The notes beneath the pieces were generated by a model that ran no database searches, was not told the DNA's origin, and was given only the letters and a program-made list of their open reading frames with translations. From Mycolicibacterium sp. J2 (lineage in GTDB: Bacteria > Actinomycetota > Actinomycetes > Mycobacteriales > Mycobacteriaceae), in contig NZ_JAPFPY010000008.1 of assembly GCF_026240945.1 (NCBI RefSeq), positions 62,001 to 126,000 on the forward strand: DNA of 64,000 nt. Reading direction: 5' to 3'. Positions 41,078-49,433 of the stretch are shown here, piece after piece. The position numbers were made by a program, and so were the translations under genes. Within the stretch, counting starts at the first letter, position 1; every line of letters begins with the position of its first letter.

Positions 41078-41830
41078 ATGTGGGACGACGAAGTTGCGGT
41101 GTTGGCCGTCGGTGCAGGCCCAGGTGGGCAGGCCTACGCGGCCGTCGCCGCGGACGCGGGGCTCGACGTCCTGATCGCCACCCCGCCGGCATCTGCTTCG
41201 GGCGTCGCGCCGGGGTCCCGCGGATGGCTCCCGTTTGCCGACGACGCGCTCACCGAGGAGTACCTGTCCGAGTTGACGGCGGGCGTGCCGGCTCCCGTCG
41301 GTCCCGCTTCGATCGAACTGGCCGTCCGAACGGTCTACACCACGCCCCCTCCGCGCTCCGGTAAGGCGGTGGTGCAGACATTCGACGGGGCACAGCTGCC
41401 GGTGTGGGCCGCGACCTGCCTCGCGTCCCAATATGGTGCTGTGCTCACCACGGTCGATCATTGGCCGTCCACCCGGCGCACGTCGGACGGACGTTCGGTC
41501 GGGGTGGCCGCGCTCGGCGGCGCCGACGGCCGGGCGGTGTCGGACTGGATGGCCGATGCGGTGCGGGAGCGCGACATTGCCGTTCTCGGGGACGCGCCGC
41601 TGCGGCGGCTGGTGTTCGACGACGACGGACGGGCGGTGGGGGCGGTGTTCGACACCCCCGATGGGGAGTACGCGGTGCATGCCCGACACGGGCTGGCCTT
41701 GGCGCCGGCCGTCATCGCACCTGCGCCGGAGGTGCCGGTACCGGCCGACGGCGAGTTCGCGCTCGTCGGCCTGGCCGGGAGCCGGTTCGTGCGGCTGGAA
41801 CTGGTGCATACCGACGGCGTGTTCGGCTAA
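41078..41830 (+). CDS. Short flavoprotein-like protein, unknown function
   Basis: A 250-residue protein beginning with a Rossmann-like stretch (VAVLAVGAGPGGQAYAAVAA). Its second half (GRAVSDWMADAVRERDIAVL, then LVFDDDGRAVGAVFDTPDGEY) recalls the segment of fumarate-reductase or KstD-type flavoproteins that lies before the final FAD contact. Those enzymes are normally about 450-560 residues; here the middle and C-terminal parts are missing or very short. It may be a reduced paralogue without catalytic function. The ATG at 41078 has only a weak ribosome site. It overlaps the convergent GGDEF-EAL gene by 4 bp. Confidence 0.6.
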   Translation: MWDDEVAVLAVGAGPGGQAYAAVAADAGLDVLIATPPASASGVAPGSRGWLPFADDALTEEYLSELTAGVPAPVGPASIELAVRTVYTTPPPRSGKAVVQTFDGAQLPVWAATCLASQYGAVLTTVDHWPSTRRTSDGRSVGVAALGGADGRAVSDWMADAVRERDIAVLGDAPLRRLVFDDDGRAVGAVFDTPDGEYAVHARHGLALAPAVIAPAPEVPVPADGEFALVGLAGSRFVRLELVHTDGVFG

Positions 41831-43701
41831 GGCCGCCATCCCGTCGAAAAATCGACCGAGACACCACGCTGACGCAGCAAGGACTCCATCGCGTCGCTGG
41901 AGATCGGGCGCGACAGCAGAAAACCCTGAGCGCGGTGGCAACCGTGCCGCAGCAGTGTCACCGCCGCCGAATCGGTCTCCACCCCTTCGGCGATCAACTC
42001 CAATCCGAAGGCTTCGGCCAGCGCGATGATGGCCCGGACGATCGCCAGATCGCCCGGGCTGGCGCCAAGATCCTGGACGAAACTCTTGTCGATCTTGATC
42101 GCGTCCACCGGCAGGGTCTTGAGCAGCGACAACACGCTGTATCCGGTGCCGAAGTCGTCGATGGCCACCTGCACACCCACATCTCGCAGTCCGGCCAGGG
42201 TGATGCGGGCTGTTTCGATGTCCTGCACCACGACGCTCTCGGTGATCTCGAGGCACACCGAGCTGCGCGCCAGCCCGAACTCGTGCAGGATTCCGGCCAC
42301 CGATTCCACGAAGCCGTCACCCACCAGCTGGACCGGTGACACGTTGATCCGCAGCACCGTGTCCCGACCCAGCCCGTTGGCCTGCCACCGCGCGAAGTCG
42401 GCGCACGCGGTCCGCATCACCCAGCGGCCGAGTTCCCCGGCCAGGTTGATGGATTCGGCCACCCCGATGAACGAGTCCGGGGACAGCAAACCACGCGTCG
42501 GATGCTGCCAGCGCAGCAGCGCCTCGGCACCGAGGACCTGTCCGGTACGCATATCGATTTCGGGTAGATAGCGCAGGAACAGCGCACCGGATTCCACGAC
42601 GTTCTGCAGATGCAGCTCGATATCGTTGCGGAATTCGTTCTCCAGCTCCATCGTGTCGGAGAACACCGCGACCTGGTTGCCGCCATTGCTCTTCGCGGTC
42701 AGCACAGCCTGATCAGCTCGGCGCAGCAGGTCCGAGGTGGTGTCGCGGCCGGGGACGCCGAGCGCGACGCCGATGCTCACGGTGCGCGTGAGCATTTCAC
42801 CGTCGATGGGCACTCGTTCGCGTAGCACGGCCTGCAGTCGGTAGGCCAGTTCCTCCGCTTCCGCGGCGGTCATCACGGCGTCCGGGATCACGACGAATTC
42901 GTCACCGCCCAGGCGCGCGATCATCGCGGGACCGACCGCCGTGGCCAGCCGCTCGGCCAGCACCCTGATGAACCGGTCTCCGGCGATATGGCCCAGATAG
43001 TCGTTGATGGCCTTGAGTCTGTCGAGATCGAAGAACAGGGTCACCACGGGACCCGACCGGCCGGCCCGCAGTCGCTCGTCCAGATGTGCGGTCAGGGCGC
43101 GGCGGTTGTGCAGTCCGGTCAGATCGTCGTGCTCGGCCAGGAAACGCAGCCTGTCCTCGGCCTCGGTCCTGGCCTGCACCTGGGCGAACAGTGAGGCGAT
43201 GGCCATCAAGGCGTTGAGTTCTTCTTCGCTCCACTCCCGGACACCAACCTTGACGAAACCCAGCACCCCGGTTGTCACTTCGCCGGACAACAGGGGCACG
43301 CAGGCCATCGAGGTGGTGGGGATGTGCCGACCGGATTCGATGGTGCGCTGATAGTCCGACGTCTTGTTGGGGTCGAATACCGCCGGTTCTTTCAGGGTTT
43401 CCGCCAATTTGAACACCGGGTCGGCGTCGGCGAAGTAGATCAGGGCCAGCGGATCGGGACCCTCGCCTTCGGGTCTGGGTGGCCACTCGGCAACCAGGCG
43501 GGTGGCGTGGATCACATGATCGTTGTGGCGCAGGAAGCTGAAATCGACGTCGAAGTACTTGACCAGTTGGGCGAGGACCTCCCGACTCACCGGGGTGGCC
43601 GTCGCCGAGTCGACCGCGATGAGCTGCGTCGCGACCGCTGTGACCAGGAGCTCCAGGCTGGGTCGCGGCACCTCTACCTCTTGTGGTGGCGTCGCCGTCA
43701 C
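41827..43701 (-). CDS. GAF-GGDEF-EAL c-di-GMP enzyme (Rv1354c-like)
   Basis: Bifunctional-type c-di-GMP enzyme of 624 residues. I choose GTG 43701, which overlaps the upstream stop as GTGA; the longer frame reads through the neighbour. A GAF-like domain (about 10-170) is followed by GGDEF (LGGDEFVV) and EAL. The EAL domain has EALLRW, INVSP, EITES, DDFGTGYS, KIDKSFV and EGVET, so both halves look active. Length and architecture match my memory of M. tuberculosis Rv1354c, which also lies next to a ThiF-nitroreductase gene. It is the third gene of a tightly coupled operon, so c-di-GMP turnover is linked to the product or activity of its partners. Confidence 0.9.
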   Translation of the reverse strand: MTATPPQEVEVPRPSLELLVTAVATQLIAVDSATATPVSREVLAQLVKYFDVDFSFLRHNDHVIHATRLVAEWPPRPEGEGPDPLALIYFADADPVFKLAETLKEPAVFDPNKTSDYQRTIESGRHIPTTSMACVPLLSGEVTTGVLGFVKVGVREWSEEELNALMAIASLFAQVQARTEAEDRLRFLAEHDDLTGLHNRRALTAHLDERLRAGRSGPVVTLFFDLDRLKAINDYLGHIAGDRFIRVLAERLATAVGPAMIARLGGDEFVVIPDAVMTAAEAEELAYRLQAVLRERVPIDGEMLTRTVSIGVALGVPGRDTTSDLLRRADQAVLTAKSNGGNQVAVFSDTMELENEFRNDIELHLQNVVESGALFLRYLPEIDMRTGQVLGAEALLRWQHPTRGLLSPDSFIGVAESINLAGELGRWVMRTACADFARWQANGLGRDTVLRINVSPVQLVGDGFVESVAGILHEFGLARSSVCLEITESVVVQDIETARITLAGLRDVGVQVAIDDFGTGYSVLSLLKTLPVDAIKIDKSFVQDLGASPGDLAIVRAIIALAEAFGLELIAEGVETDSAAVTLLRHGCHRAQGFLLSRPISSDAMESLLRQRGVSVDFSTGWRP

Positions 43702-45821
43702 GGCGCCGCGGTCTGGCGGGGTGGACGCTGACGGCGGCTCCGGACCGTGGGAGGCGGGGCATCGGTGATCCGGAACACCAATGCTTGTGCCTCCTGCGCC
43801 CCAGCGCCGATCAGCTTCCGGAAAGTGTATTGCAGGGAACGCAGTTCGTCGGTGAAGGCCGGGGCCAACGCGTCCAGTTCGCGGTCGTCGTGAGCGTAGA
43901 GGAAGGCCGGCGAGATGGGCTGCACGGCCAGGCCGTGCATTTGGGCGGTGATCCATACCGCTTCGACGGCCTGTCCGGCGAGTGCGTAATCGGCAAGGGT
44001 GTGTCCGGAGAACGAAATGACAGCCAGCGCGGCACTGCTCATGACCCGGTCGCGGGTGTTGTCACCCAAGGCGCCGCCCGCGTTCCAACGAGCCAGCCGC
44101 GCCATCACATCCGGGCGGCGTAACACCTCGAGCACGGCGAGGTCGGACGGCGGCAATTCCAGTCCGCGCACGTCGATTCCGAACTCTGGCCGGGGATCTC
44201 CCGGCCACCAGAGTTCGGAGAACATCTCCGCGTGCAACTTCGCGGTGAGGTAGCGGATACGGTCCGCGGCGGCGAGCACCGAGGCCCCCGTTTCGATGTG
44301 CTCACGGTCGGTGAGCAGCTGCAGCTGGGCACCCAACCCGGCGGCGGTGCTGCGCAACAATTCCGCCACGTGGGTCGAGATCTCCCGACCGGTGCCGTGA
44401 TGCCGGTTGGTGGCACGGTCGAGCATCGGGCCGTACAAATCAGCCAGATTCGGCTCGGGCGTGTCTGTGAGCGTGATGACCGCCTCCAGTGGGGAGCGTT
44501 CCCCGCCGGCCCCGGTTCGCACCTCGGTACCGCGGCCGCGCGCGGCGGCGGCGACGCGCGCGTTGAACACCGCGGCGCCCAATGCGACGGCACTCCCGCG
44601 GAATTCGACATCCATCATGGTGGTCCGCGCCGGATCGATGCGTACCGTCAGGGCCTCCGGCCCGATATCGATCTGCCAGGGTTGGGCGTTGCCTCCGGAC
44701 GGTGCCCGGTTGGCGGCGGCCGCCATGAGCGCGGGCACCGATGCCGGCTCGTCCGTCTCCGGGTCGTCAGCCACCTCTGCGGGGTTGCGCGGCTGTGCCG
44801 CATAGGGATCGGTGGACTCTGCCAGGTGCGCTCCGATATCGATGCGGACCCGGCCGGATGGCAGGGCTTCGCCCGAGCCGATGCGCCGCACCGCCTCGGC
44901 GATCATCGCGGCGCCGAGAGTCACCTCACCAGCCAGTTGCGGCCAGGTGGACAGCGTCTGGCCCACCTCGCACAACGATGCCGCCATGCGCTCTGACAAC
45001 TGCCCGGCGTCGAGGATGCCCAACACATAAGGCACCTTGTCGGCGCTGCTGAGTCCCGCCAGGTCCGCGGTCGCCACGTTGCCGAGCAATCCGTGCAGGA
45101 TGGGGCGTCCCGGGTCGAGATCGAACCGTTCGACGTCGATCAGGCCGCGGTCACTGGTTGCCATCAGCACCGGGATGTGCCGGGCGCGGGCTGCCTCCCG
45201 GACAAGCACCTTGGTGTCCAGGGAGTCGCACACCTCGATGAGGATGTCCAGGCCGTCCAGGAAAGGGCCGATCGTCTCGGCCGTGATGCCCGACGTGTCG
45301 GCGTGCACGGGAAGGTAGGGGTCGACCTCGGCGATTCGGCGCGCGGCCACGATCGCCTTGTTCTGGCCCTCGTCGAAAACCGTCGCCGGCACCCGGTTGA
45401 GATTGCTCAATTCCAGGTCGTCGAAGTCGGTCAGTCTCAGTTCGCCGCAGACCCCCTGGGCGGCGAGGGTGTGGGCGATGACATGGCCGACGCTGAGCCC
45501 CACCACACCGATGCGCAACTGTCCGAGGTGGTGTTGTTCGTCCAGCGTGATCAGATTCCGGTTGCGGTCCAGCCGAACTCGCCGGAAGCCCCGCGGGCCG
45601 AGCATCGCCACCACCGCGCGCCGCCACGGGAAGTAGACCCACCGCGGGGGTTCGCCGAGGATGTCGTCCGCCGGCACGGGGTTCAGCGCGTGCAGGACGG
45701 CGCGCTGGGTTTCCCGGTGGTCGACGAACTCGATGTCCGGGCGGGCCCGCAGCTGCCGGAGCAGCTCGGCCTGGTCGGAGTGGTCTTCGGACAGAACGAT
45801 CGCATTGCCCGGATCGGTCAC
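43698..45821 (-). CDS. moeY: ThiF/E1-nitroreductase fusion protein (MoeY-like, Rv1355c type)
   Basis: A 707-residue fusion from GTG 45821. Residues about 90-330 are an E1/ThiF/MoeB adenylation domain: a nucleotide loop (VVGLSVGHVIA), DFDDLELSNLNR, NKAIVAARRI and CDSLDTK. Residues about 365-690 are a nitroreductase-like flavin domain (RAPSGGNAQPW). No CxxC zinc motif is seen. The annotation as molybdopterin enzyme comes from the E1 domain only. An E1-like adenylator plus an FMN oxidoreductase also resembles the C and B proteins of azole-forming peptide systems, though no YcaO is present. It is coupled by GTGA overlaps to the genes on both sides. The substrate is unknown. Confidence 0.84.
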   Translation of the reverse strand: MTDPGNAIVLSEDHSDQAELLRQLRARPDIEFVDHRETQRAVLHALNPVPADDILGEPPRWVYFPWRRAVVAMLGPRGFRRVRLDRNRNLITLDEQHHLGQLRIGVVGLSVGHVIAHTLAAQGVCGELRLTDFDDLELSNLNRVPATVFDEGQNKAIVAARRIAEVDPYLPVHADTSGITAETIGPFLDGLDILIEVCDSLDTKVLVREAARARHIPVLMATSDRGLIDVERFDLDPGRPILHGLLGNVATADLAGLSSADKVPYVLGILDAGQLSERMAASLCEVGQTLSTWPQLAGEVTLGAAMIAEAVRRIGSGEALPSGRVRIDIGAHLAESTDPYAAQPRNPAEVADDPETDEPASVPALMAAAANRAPSGGNAQPWQIDIGPEALTVRIDPARTTMMDVEFRGSAVALGAAVFNARVAAAARGRGTEVRTGAGGERSPLEAVITLTDTPEPNLADLYGPMLDRATNRHHGTGREISTHVAELLRSTAAGLGAQLQLLTDREHIETGASVLAAADRIRYLTAKLHAEMFSELWWPGDPRPEFGIDVRGLELPPSDLAVLEVLRRPDVMARLARWNAGGALGDNTRDRVMSSAALAVISFSGHTLADYALAGQAVEAVWITAQMHGLAVQPISPAFLYAHDDRELDALAPAFTDELRSLQYTFRKLIGAGAQEAQALVFRITDAPPPTVRSRRQRPPRQTAAP

Positions 45822-46561
45822 GCTTCGCTCCCGGCTACGGTGTCCTCGTCAAGATCGGTCATGAGAGGCAATAGAATTCGCGACTCGGCGAGAATCGTCG
45901 AAATCTGCTGGGGCTCCGCGGAGCGGGTGAACTCGGCACGGTCCCACCACATCATCTTGGTCTGGTATCGGGCATCCGGGTACGGGGTTGCGGGTATGCG
46001 GGAGGCGACGATACCGCCGGACGACCGCCACCGGTCGAGTACGTGATCAGCGGCAGTGGCCATCGCGAACTTGGCGCCGAGGATCGCGGTCGCGTGCAGC
46101 GGCATGCGAGCCAGGGCGGCGGTCAGGAAGCGTCCACGGTCGTGCTTGCCGGCCCAGGCTGTCTTGATCTCCACCACGCCGAACGGGATGCGGTCGGCGA
46201 TCATCTTGTGCACCGCCGCAAGCCCGGGTTGGCCGGCCCATTCCACCACGGCGTGCGCTTGTCCGGCGTCGACATAGGGCCCCTGCGCGCGCACCCCGCC
46301 CACCAGCATTCCGTCGGGACCGATCGCGGCGAGGAACAGCGATGTCATGGCGGTATCGCGAAGCACACCCTCGTCGACGGCGCACTCGGCACCATGGCCT
46401 CGGTAACTGGTCATCGCGCCGTCGACGAAGTCGTCCCAGAGCTCGGGTTCGGCCGCCGGGGTGCTCATGACCAGCGTGCAGCCGGTGGCATCGTCGTGCC
46501 AGTGCGCAGTCGTGGTTGCCGCTGGTGCCGGTGCCGCCGCCTCGGCCAAGGAAGCCCTCAT
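45818..46561 (-). CDS. GNAT/autoinducer-synthase-like protein, unknown substrate
   Basis: A 247-residue protein from ATG 46561; an in-frame TTG at 46624 would add 21 residues but has no ribosome site. The layout recalls the GNAT fold as used in acyl-amino-acid or LuxI-type synthases: a strand pair around FLAAIGPDGMLVGGVRAQGP, then VEIKTAWAGKHDRGRFLTAA, ATAILGAKFAMATAADHVLD and a C-terminal RYQTKMMWWDRAEF. I base this on pattern and not on a clear motif, so the family call is tentative. It is the first gene of the operon with the ThiF-nitroreductase and GGDEF-EAL genes, and overlaps the former as GTGA. Confidence 0.55.
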   Translation of the reverse strand: MRASLAEAAAPAPAATTTAHWHDDATGCTLVMSTPAAEPELWDDFVDGAMTSYRGHGAECAVDEGVLRDTAMTSLFLAAIGPDGMLVGGVRAQGPYVDAGQAHAVVEWAGQPGLAAVHKMIADRIPFGVVEIKTAWAGKHDRGRFLTAALARMPLHATAILGAKFAMATAADHVLDRWRSSGGIVASRIPATPYPDARYQTKMMWWDRAEFTRSAEPQQISTILAESRILLPLMTDLDEDTVAGSEA

Positions 46562-46968
46562 GTGTACCCCGATCGAGTCGCCGGCACCGCTCCCGCGGTG
46601 ACGTGCATTTTCATGCTTATTCAAATAGGTCAGTTAAGTATCGTCATATTTAGGGTTTATTCCAGAGGAAAGTTCTGTCCGGAAATGCCAACTATTTGCT
46701 GGTCGCATATCGGGGTTTGACCAGCAATGTGCGCGCGCGGGTCTTCTATTGTTTCGGCGTCAATTAACGTACGCGGCGTCAAGGTTACGGCAAAAATTAC
46801 CGCCCGTGTCAATACTTGTCTGGTCAAACCGCTGACCGGGGCGGCAGACCCTTCGCGGGCCCGCTCGCTGTCGCCACCCCGGCATCTGTGCGAACTTGAG
46901 GGGGACCCCGGTGATCGGTCTGCACGGTCAGCAGGCTATGCATGAACCCGTATCTCGAGAGGAGAATT
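46562..46968. other. Divergent intergenic region with inverted repeats
   Basis: 407 bp with an AT-rich stretch at 46605-46700. TTGCTGGTC (46696-46704) and GACCAGCAA (46719-46727) are perfect arms separated by 14 bp; GGTCA (46822-46826) and TGACC (46833-46837) repeat the theme with shorter arms. These could be operator sites for one regulator. No gene is apparent; the MaoC ribosome site GGAG is at 46961. Confidence 0.55.
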
Positions 46969-47424
46969 GTGAAAATCTTCGAAGACCTCGGCGAGCTGAT
47001 TGCGGGCGCCGGCACCGAACTCGGTCCCACCGAATGGCTGGAGATCACCCAGGACCGGGTGAACCTGTTCGCCGACGCCACCGAAGACCATCAGTGGATC
47101 CACGTCGACCCCGAACGGGCCGCCGCCGGTCCGTTCGGCGGACCCATCGCGCACGGCCTCCTGACGCTGTCGCTGCTGCCGCATTTCTCCCACCAGCTCT
47201 ACCGGGTGGAGGGCATCAGGCTTGCGGTGAACTACGGCTACAACAAGGTGCGCTTCATCAGCCCGGTGAAGGTGGGAGCGAAAATCCGGGCGCGCGGTGT
47301 CGTCACCGACGTGGCCGCGCCCGCCGAGGGCACCGCCCAGGCCACCGTGACCATCACGATCGAGATCGAGGGATCGGACAAACCCGCCGCGGTGGCCGAG
47401 TCGATCATCCGCTACATCGCCTGA
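46969..47424 (+). CDS. MaoC-like (R)-enoyl-CoA hydratase
   Basis: Hotdog-fold hydratase of 151 residues. I prefer GTG 46969, five bases after GGAG, over an in-frame ATG at 46942 without such a site. The hydratase motif is clear: FADATEDHQWIHVDPERA with catalytic Asp and His, then GGPIAHGLLTLSLL. It would add water to a trans-2-enoyl-CoA to give the (R)-3-hydroxy product. It precedes a convergent acyl-CoA dehydrogenase (13-bp overlap) and lies near a reductase, a thiolase and a second dehydrogenase, so it fits a beta-oxidation-like pathway. Confidence 0.88.
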   Translation: MKIFEDLGELIAGAGTELGPTEWLEITQDRVNLFADATEDHQWIHVDPERAAAGPFGGPIAHGLLTLSLLPHFSHQLYRVEGIRLAVNYGYNKVRFISPVKVGAKIRARGVVTDVAAPAEGTAQATVTITIEIEGSDKPAAVAESIIRYIA

Positions 47425-48587
47425 GCCGCCTTGACGAGGGCGCCGCCGATGATGAGCCGCTGGATCTCACTGGTGCCCTCGTAAAGACGAAGCAGGCGCA
47501 CCTCGCGGTAAATGCGTTCCACCGCCACTTCGCGCATATATCCACTGCCGCCGTGGATTTGGACCCCCAGATCGGCGACCTTGCCGGCCATTTCGGTGCA
47601 GTACAGCTTCGCCGCCGAGGGTGCGATGCGGCGATCCGCACCCGACACCCACAGCCTGGCAGCTTCCCGGACCAGGGCCCTACCGGCCATCACCCCGGTC
47701 TGTTGGTCGGCAAGCATCGCCTGCACCAATTGGAAGCTGCCGATCGGGGTGCCACCCTGGGTCGCGGTCGCGGCGTAGGCCACCGACTCGTCGAGGGCGC
47801 GCTCGGCGCTGCCCACCGCCAGCGCCGCGATGTGTATCCGGCCGCGGGCCAGCGTGGTCAAGGCTGCCCGGTAGCCGATGTCGACGCTGCCGCCCACCAA
47901 GGCGTCGTCGCCGACGCGGACCTCGTCGAAGCTGACGTCGGCGGTCCAGGCGCCCTCCTGGCCCATCTTCGCGTCTTTGCTGCCGACCGAGACACCCGGG
48001 GCATCGGCGGGCACCAGGAACACGGCGATCCCCGCGCCGTCGGCATCGGCCGGGCGGGTGCGGGCGAACACCACGAACAGATTTGCCGTCGGCGCATTGG
48101 TGATGAACCGCTTCTGACCGCTGATCACCCAATCGTGGCCGTCCCGCACGGCCTTTGAACGCAGTCCCGCCGGATTCGAACCGGCGCCCGGTTCGGTGAG
48201 TGCGAACGACGCCACCACGTCGCCGGCGGCGATACCCGCCAACCACCGGGACTTCTGCTCATCGGTGCCGAAGCCGACCAGAACCTGGCCCGCGATGCCG
48301 TTGTTGGTGCCGAACATCGACCGCAGCGCCAGGCTGGTGTAGCCGAATTCCATCGCCAGTTCGACGTCCTGAGTCAGGTCGAGCCCCAGGCCGCCCCATT
48401 CCTGCGGGATGGCATAACCGAACAGCCCCAGGTGCTTGGCCTGGTCACGAAGGTCGTCGGGCACCCGGTCGGCCGTCATGATCTCCACCTCGCGGGGGAT
48501 CACCTGGGTGCGGATGAACTGGCGCGTGGCGGCGAGGATGTCGGCGAAATCCTTGTCGCTGACTTCACTGCTGACCGTGGACGTCAT
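47412..48587 (-). CDS. Acyl-CoA dehydrogenase
   Basis: A 391-residue FadE-type flavoprotein from ATG 48587, with AGGAG upstream. The motifs are FALTEPGAGSNPAGLRSKAV, KRFITNAPTANLF, a QLVQAMLADQQTGVM helix, QIHGGSGYMREVAVERIYR and the catalytic Glu in LYEGTSEIQRL, all in the usual places, so it should be a self-sufficient homotetramer. It oxidises an acyl-CoA to the enoyl-CoA and passes electrons to ETF. It is divergent from the FabG-like gene over about 105 bp that include an AT-rich stretch (48635-48655) and CCCCGGGG, a likely shared operator region. Confidence 0.9.
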   Translation of the reverse strand: MTSTVSSEVSDKDFADILAATRQFIRTQVIPREVEIMTADRVPDDLRDQAKHLGLFGYAIPQEWGGLGLDLTQDVELAMEFGYTSLALRSMFGTNNGIAGQVLVGFGTDEQKSRWLAGIAAGDVVASFALTEPGAGSNPAGLRSKAVRDGHDWVISGQKRFITNAPTANLFVVFARTRPADADGAGIAVFLVPADAPGVSVGSKDAKMGQEGAWTADVSFDEVRVGDDALVGGSVDIGYRAALTTLARGRIHIAALAVGSAERALDESVAYAATATQGGTPIGSFQLVQAMLADQQTGVMAGRALVREAARLWVSGADRRIAPSAAKLYCTEMAGKVADLGVQIHGGSGYMREVAVERIYREVRLLRLYEGTSEIQRLIIGGALVKAAQAM

Positions 48588-48692
48588 GGGTCGGACTCCT
48601 GACTTGCTGCCCCGGGGATTCAGATTTGGTGCAAGAAATATCATATTTTATGTTTGAGACCCAGTTCGTGAGGTCCCGGAGGAAGGAAGTCG

Positions 48693-49433
48693 ATGGCCCT
48701 GCTAGACGGTCGCACCGCGGTGATCACCGGTGGCGCGCAAGGAATCGGATACGCCATCGCGCAGCGATTCATCGCCGAGGGCGCCAGGGTGGTCTTGGGT
48801 GACCTCGATCTGGAGGCGACCGAGGTCGCAGTGGCCGCCCTCGGCGGCTCTGCGGTCGCCCATGCCGTGCGTGCCGACGTCACCGACGCCGCAGCGGTGC
48901 AGGCGCTGGTCGACGCGGCGGTCGACACCTTCGGCGGCTTGGACATCATGGTCAACAATGCCGGGATCACCCGCGATGCCACGATGCGCAAGATGACCGA
49001 GGAACAGTTCGATCAAGTCATCGACGTGCACCTGAAGGGGTGTTGGAACGGCACCCGGCTGGCGGCCAACATCATGCGCGAAGCGAAAAGCGGCGCCATC
49101 ATCAATATCTCGTCGATCTCCGGCAAGGTCGGCCTGGTGGGGCAGACGAATTATTCGGCAGCCAAGGCCGGTATCGTCGGCCTGACCAAAGCCGCGGCCA
49201 AGGAGGTCGCCCATCTCGGCGTGCGGATCAATGCGATCCAGCCCGGGCTGATTCGCTCGGCGATGACCGAGGCCATGCCACAACGTATTTGGGATCAGAA
49301 GCTTGCCGAGATCCCGATGGGTCGGGCCGCCGAGCCCAGCGAGGTCGCCTCGGTGGCCACGTTCTTGGCCTCCGACATGTCCTCGTATATGACCGGCTGC
49401 GTACTCGAAGTCACCGGCGGGCGGCACATCTGA
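48693..49433 (+). CDS. FabG-like SDR, 3-oxoacyl reductase or 3-hydroxyacyl-CoA dehydrogenase
   Basis: SDR of 246 residues with GGAGGAAGG before the ATG. Cofactor motif TGGAQGIG, an Asp after beta-2 (GDLDLE) favouring NAD, NNAG, the serine in NISSISG, and YSAAK. It resembles FabG-type proteins that in catabolic clusters act as 3-hydroxyacyl-CoA dehydrogenases; the NAD preference fits oxidation. It overlaps the thiolase as TGATG and leads an operon with the thiolase, dehydrogenase and GntR regulator. With the MaoC hydratase it would supply the middle steps of a beta-oxidation spiral. Confidence 0.88.
   Translation: MALLDGRTAVITGGAQGIGYAIAQRFIAEGARVVLGDLDLEATEVAVAALGGSAVAHAVRADVTDAAAVQALVDAAVDTFGGLDIMVNNAGITRDATMRKMTEEQFDQVIDVHLKGCWNGTRLAANIMREAKSGAIINISSISGKVGLVGQTNYSAAKAGIVGLTKAAAKEVAHLGVRINAIQPGLIRSAMTEAMPQRIWDQKLAEIPMGRAAEPSEVASVATFLASDMSSYMTGCVLEVTGGRHI

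Noticed and set aside
43702..43956. Longer N-terminus for the GGDEF-EAL protein
   Set aside because: The extra 85 codons lie inside the fusion gene in another frame, are Pro/Arg-rich, and the GTGA overlap gives a better start.
45819..45836. A degenerate repeat copy at the end of the GNAT-like gene (CGCTTCGCTC)
   Set aside because: Only ten bases match and the context is a normal stop/start overlap; it may be chance.
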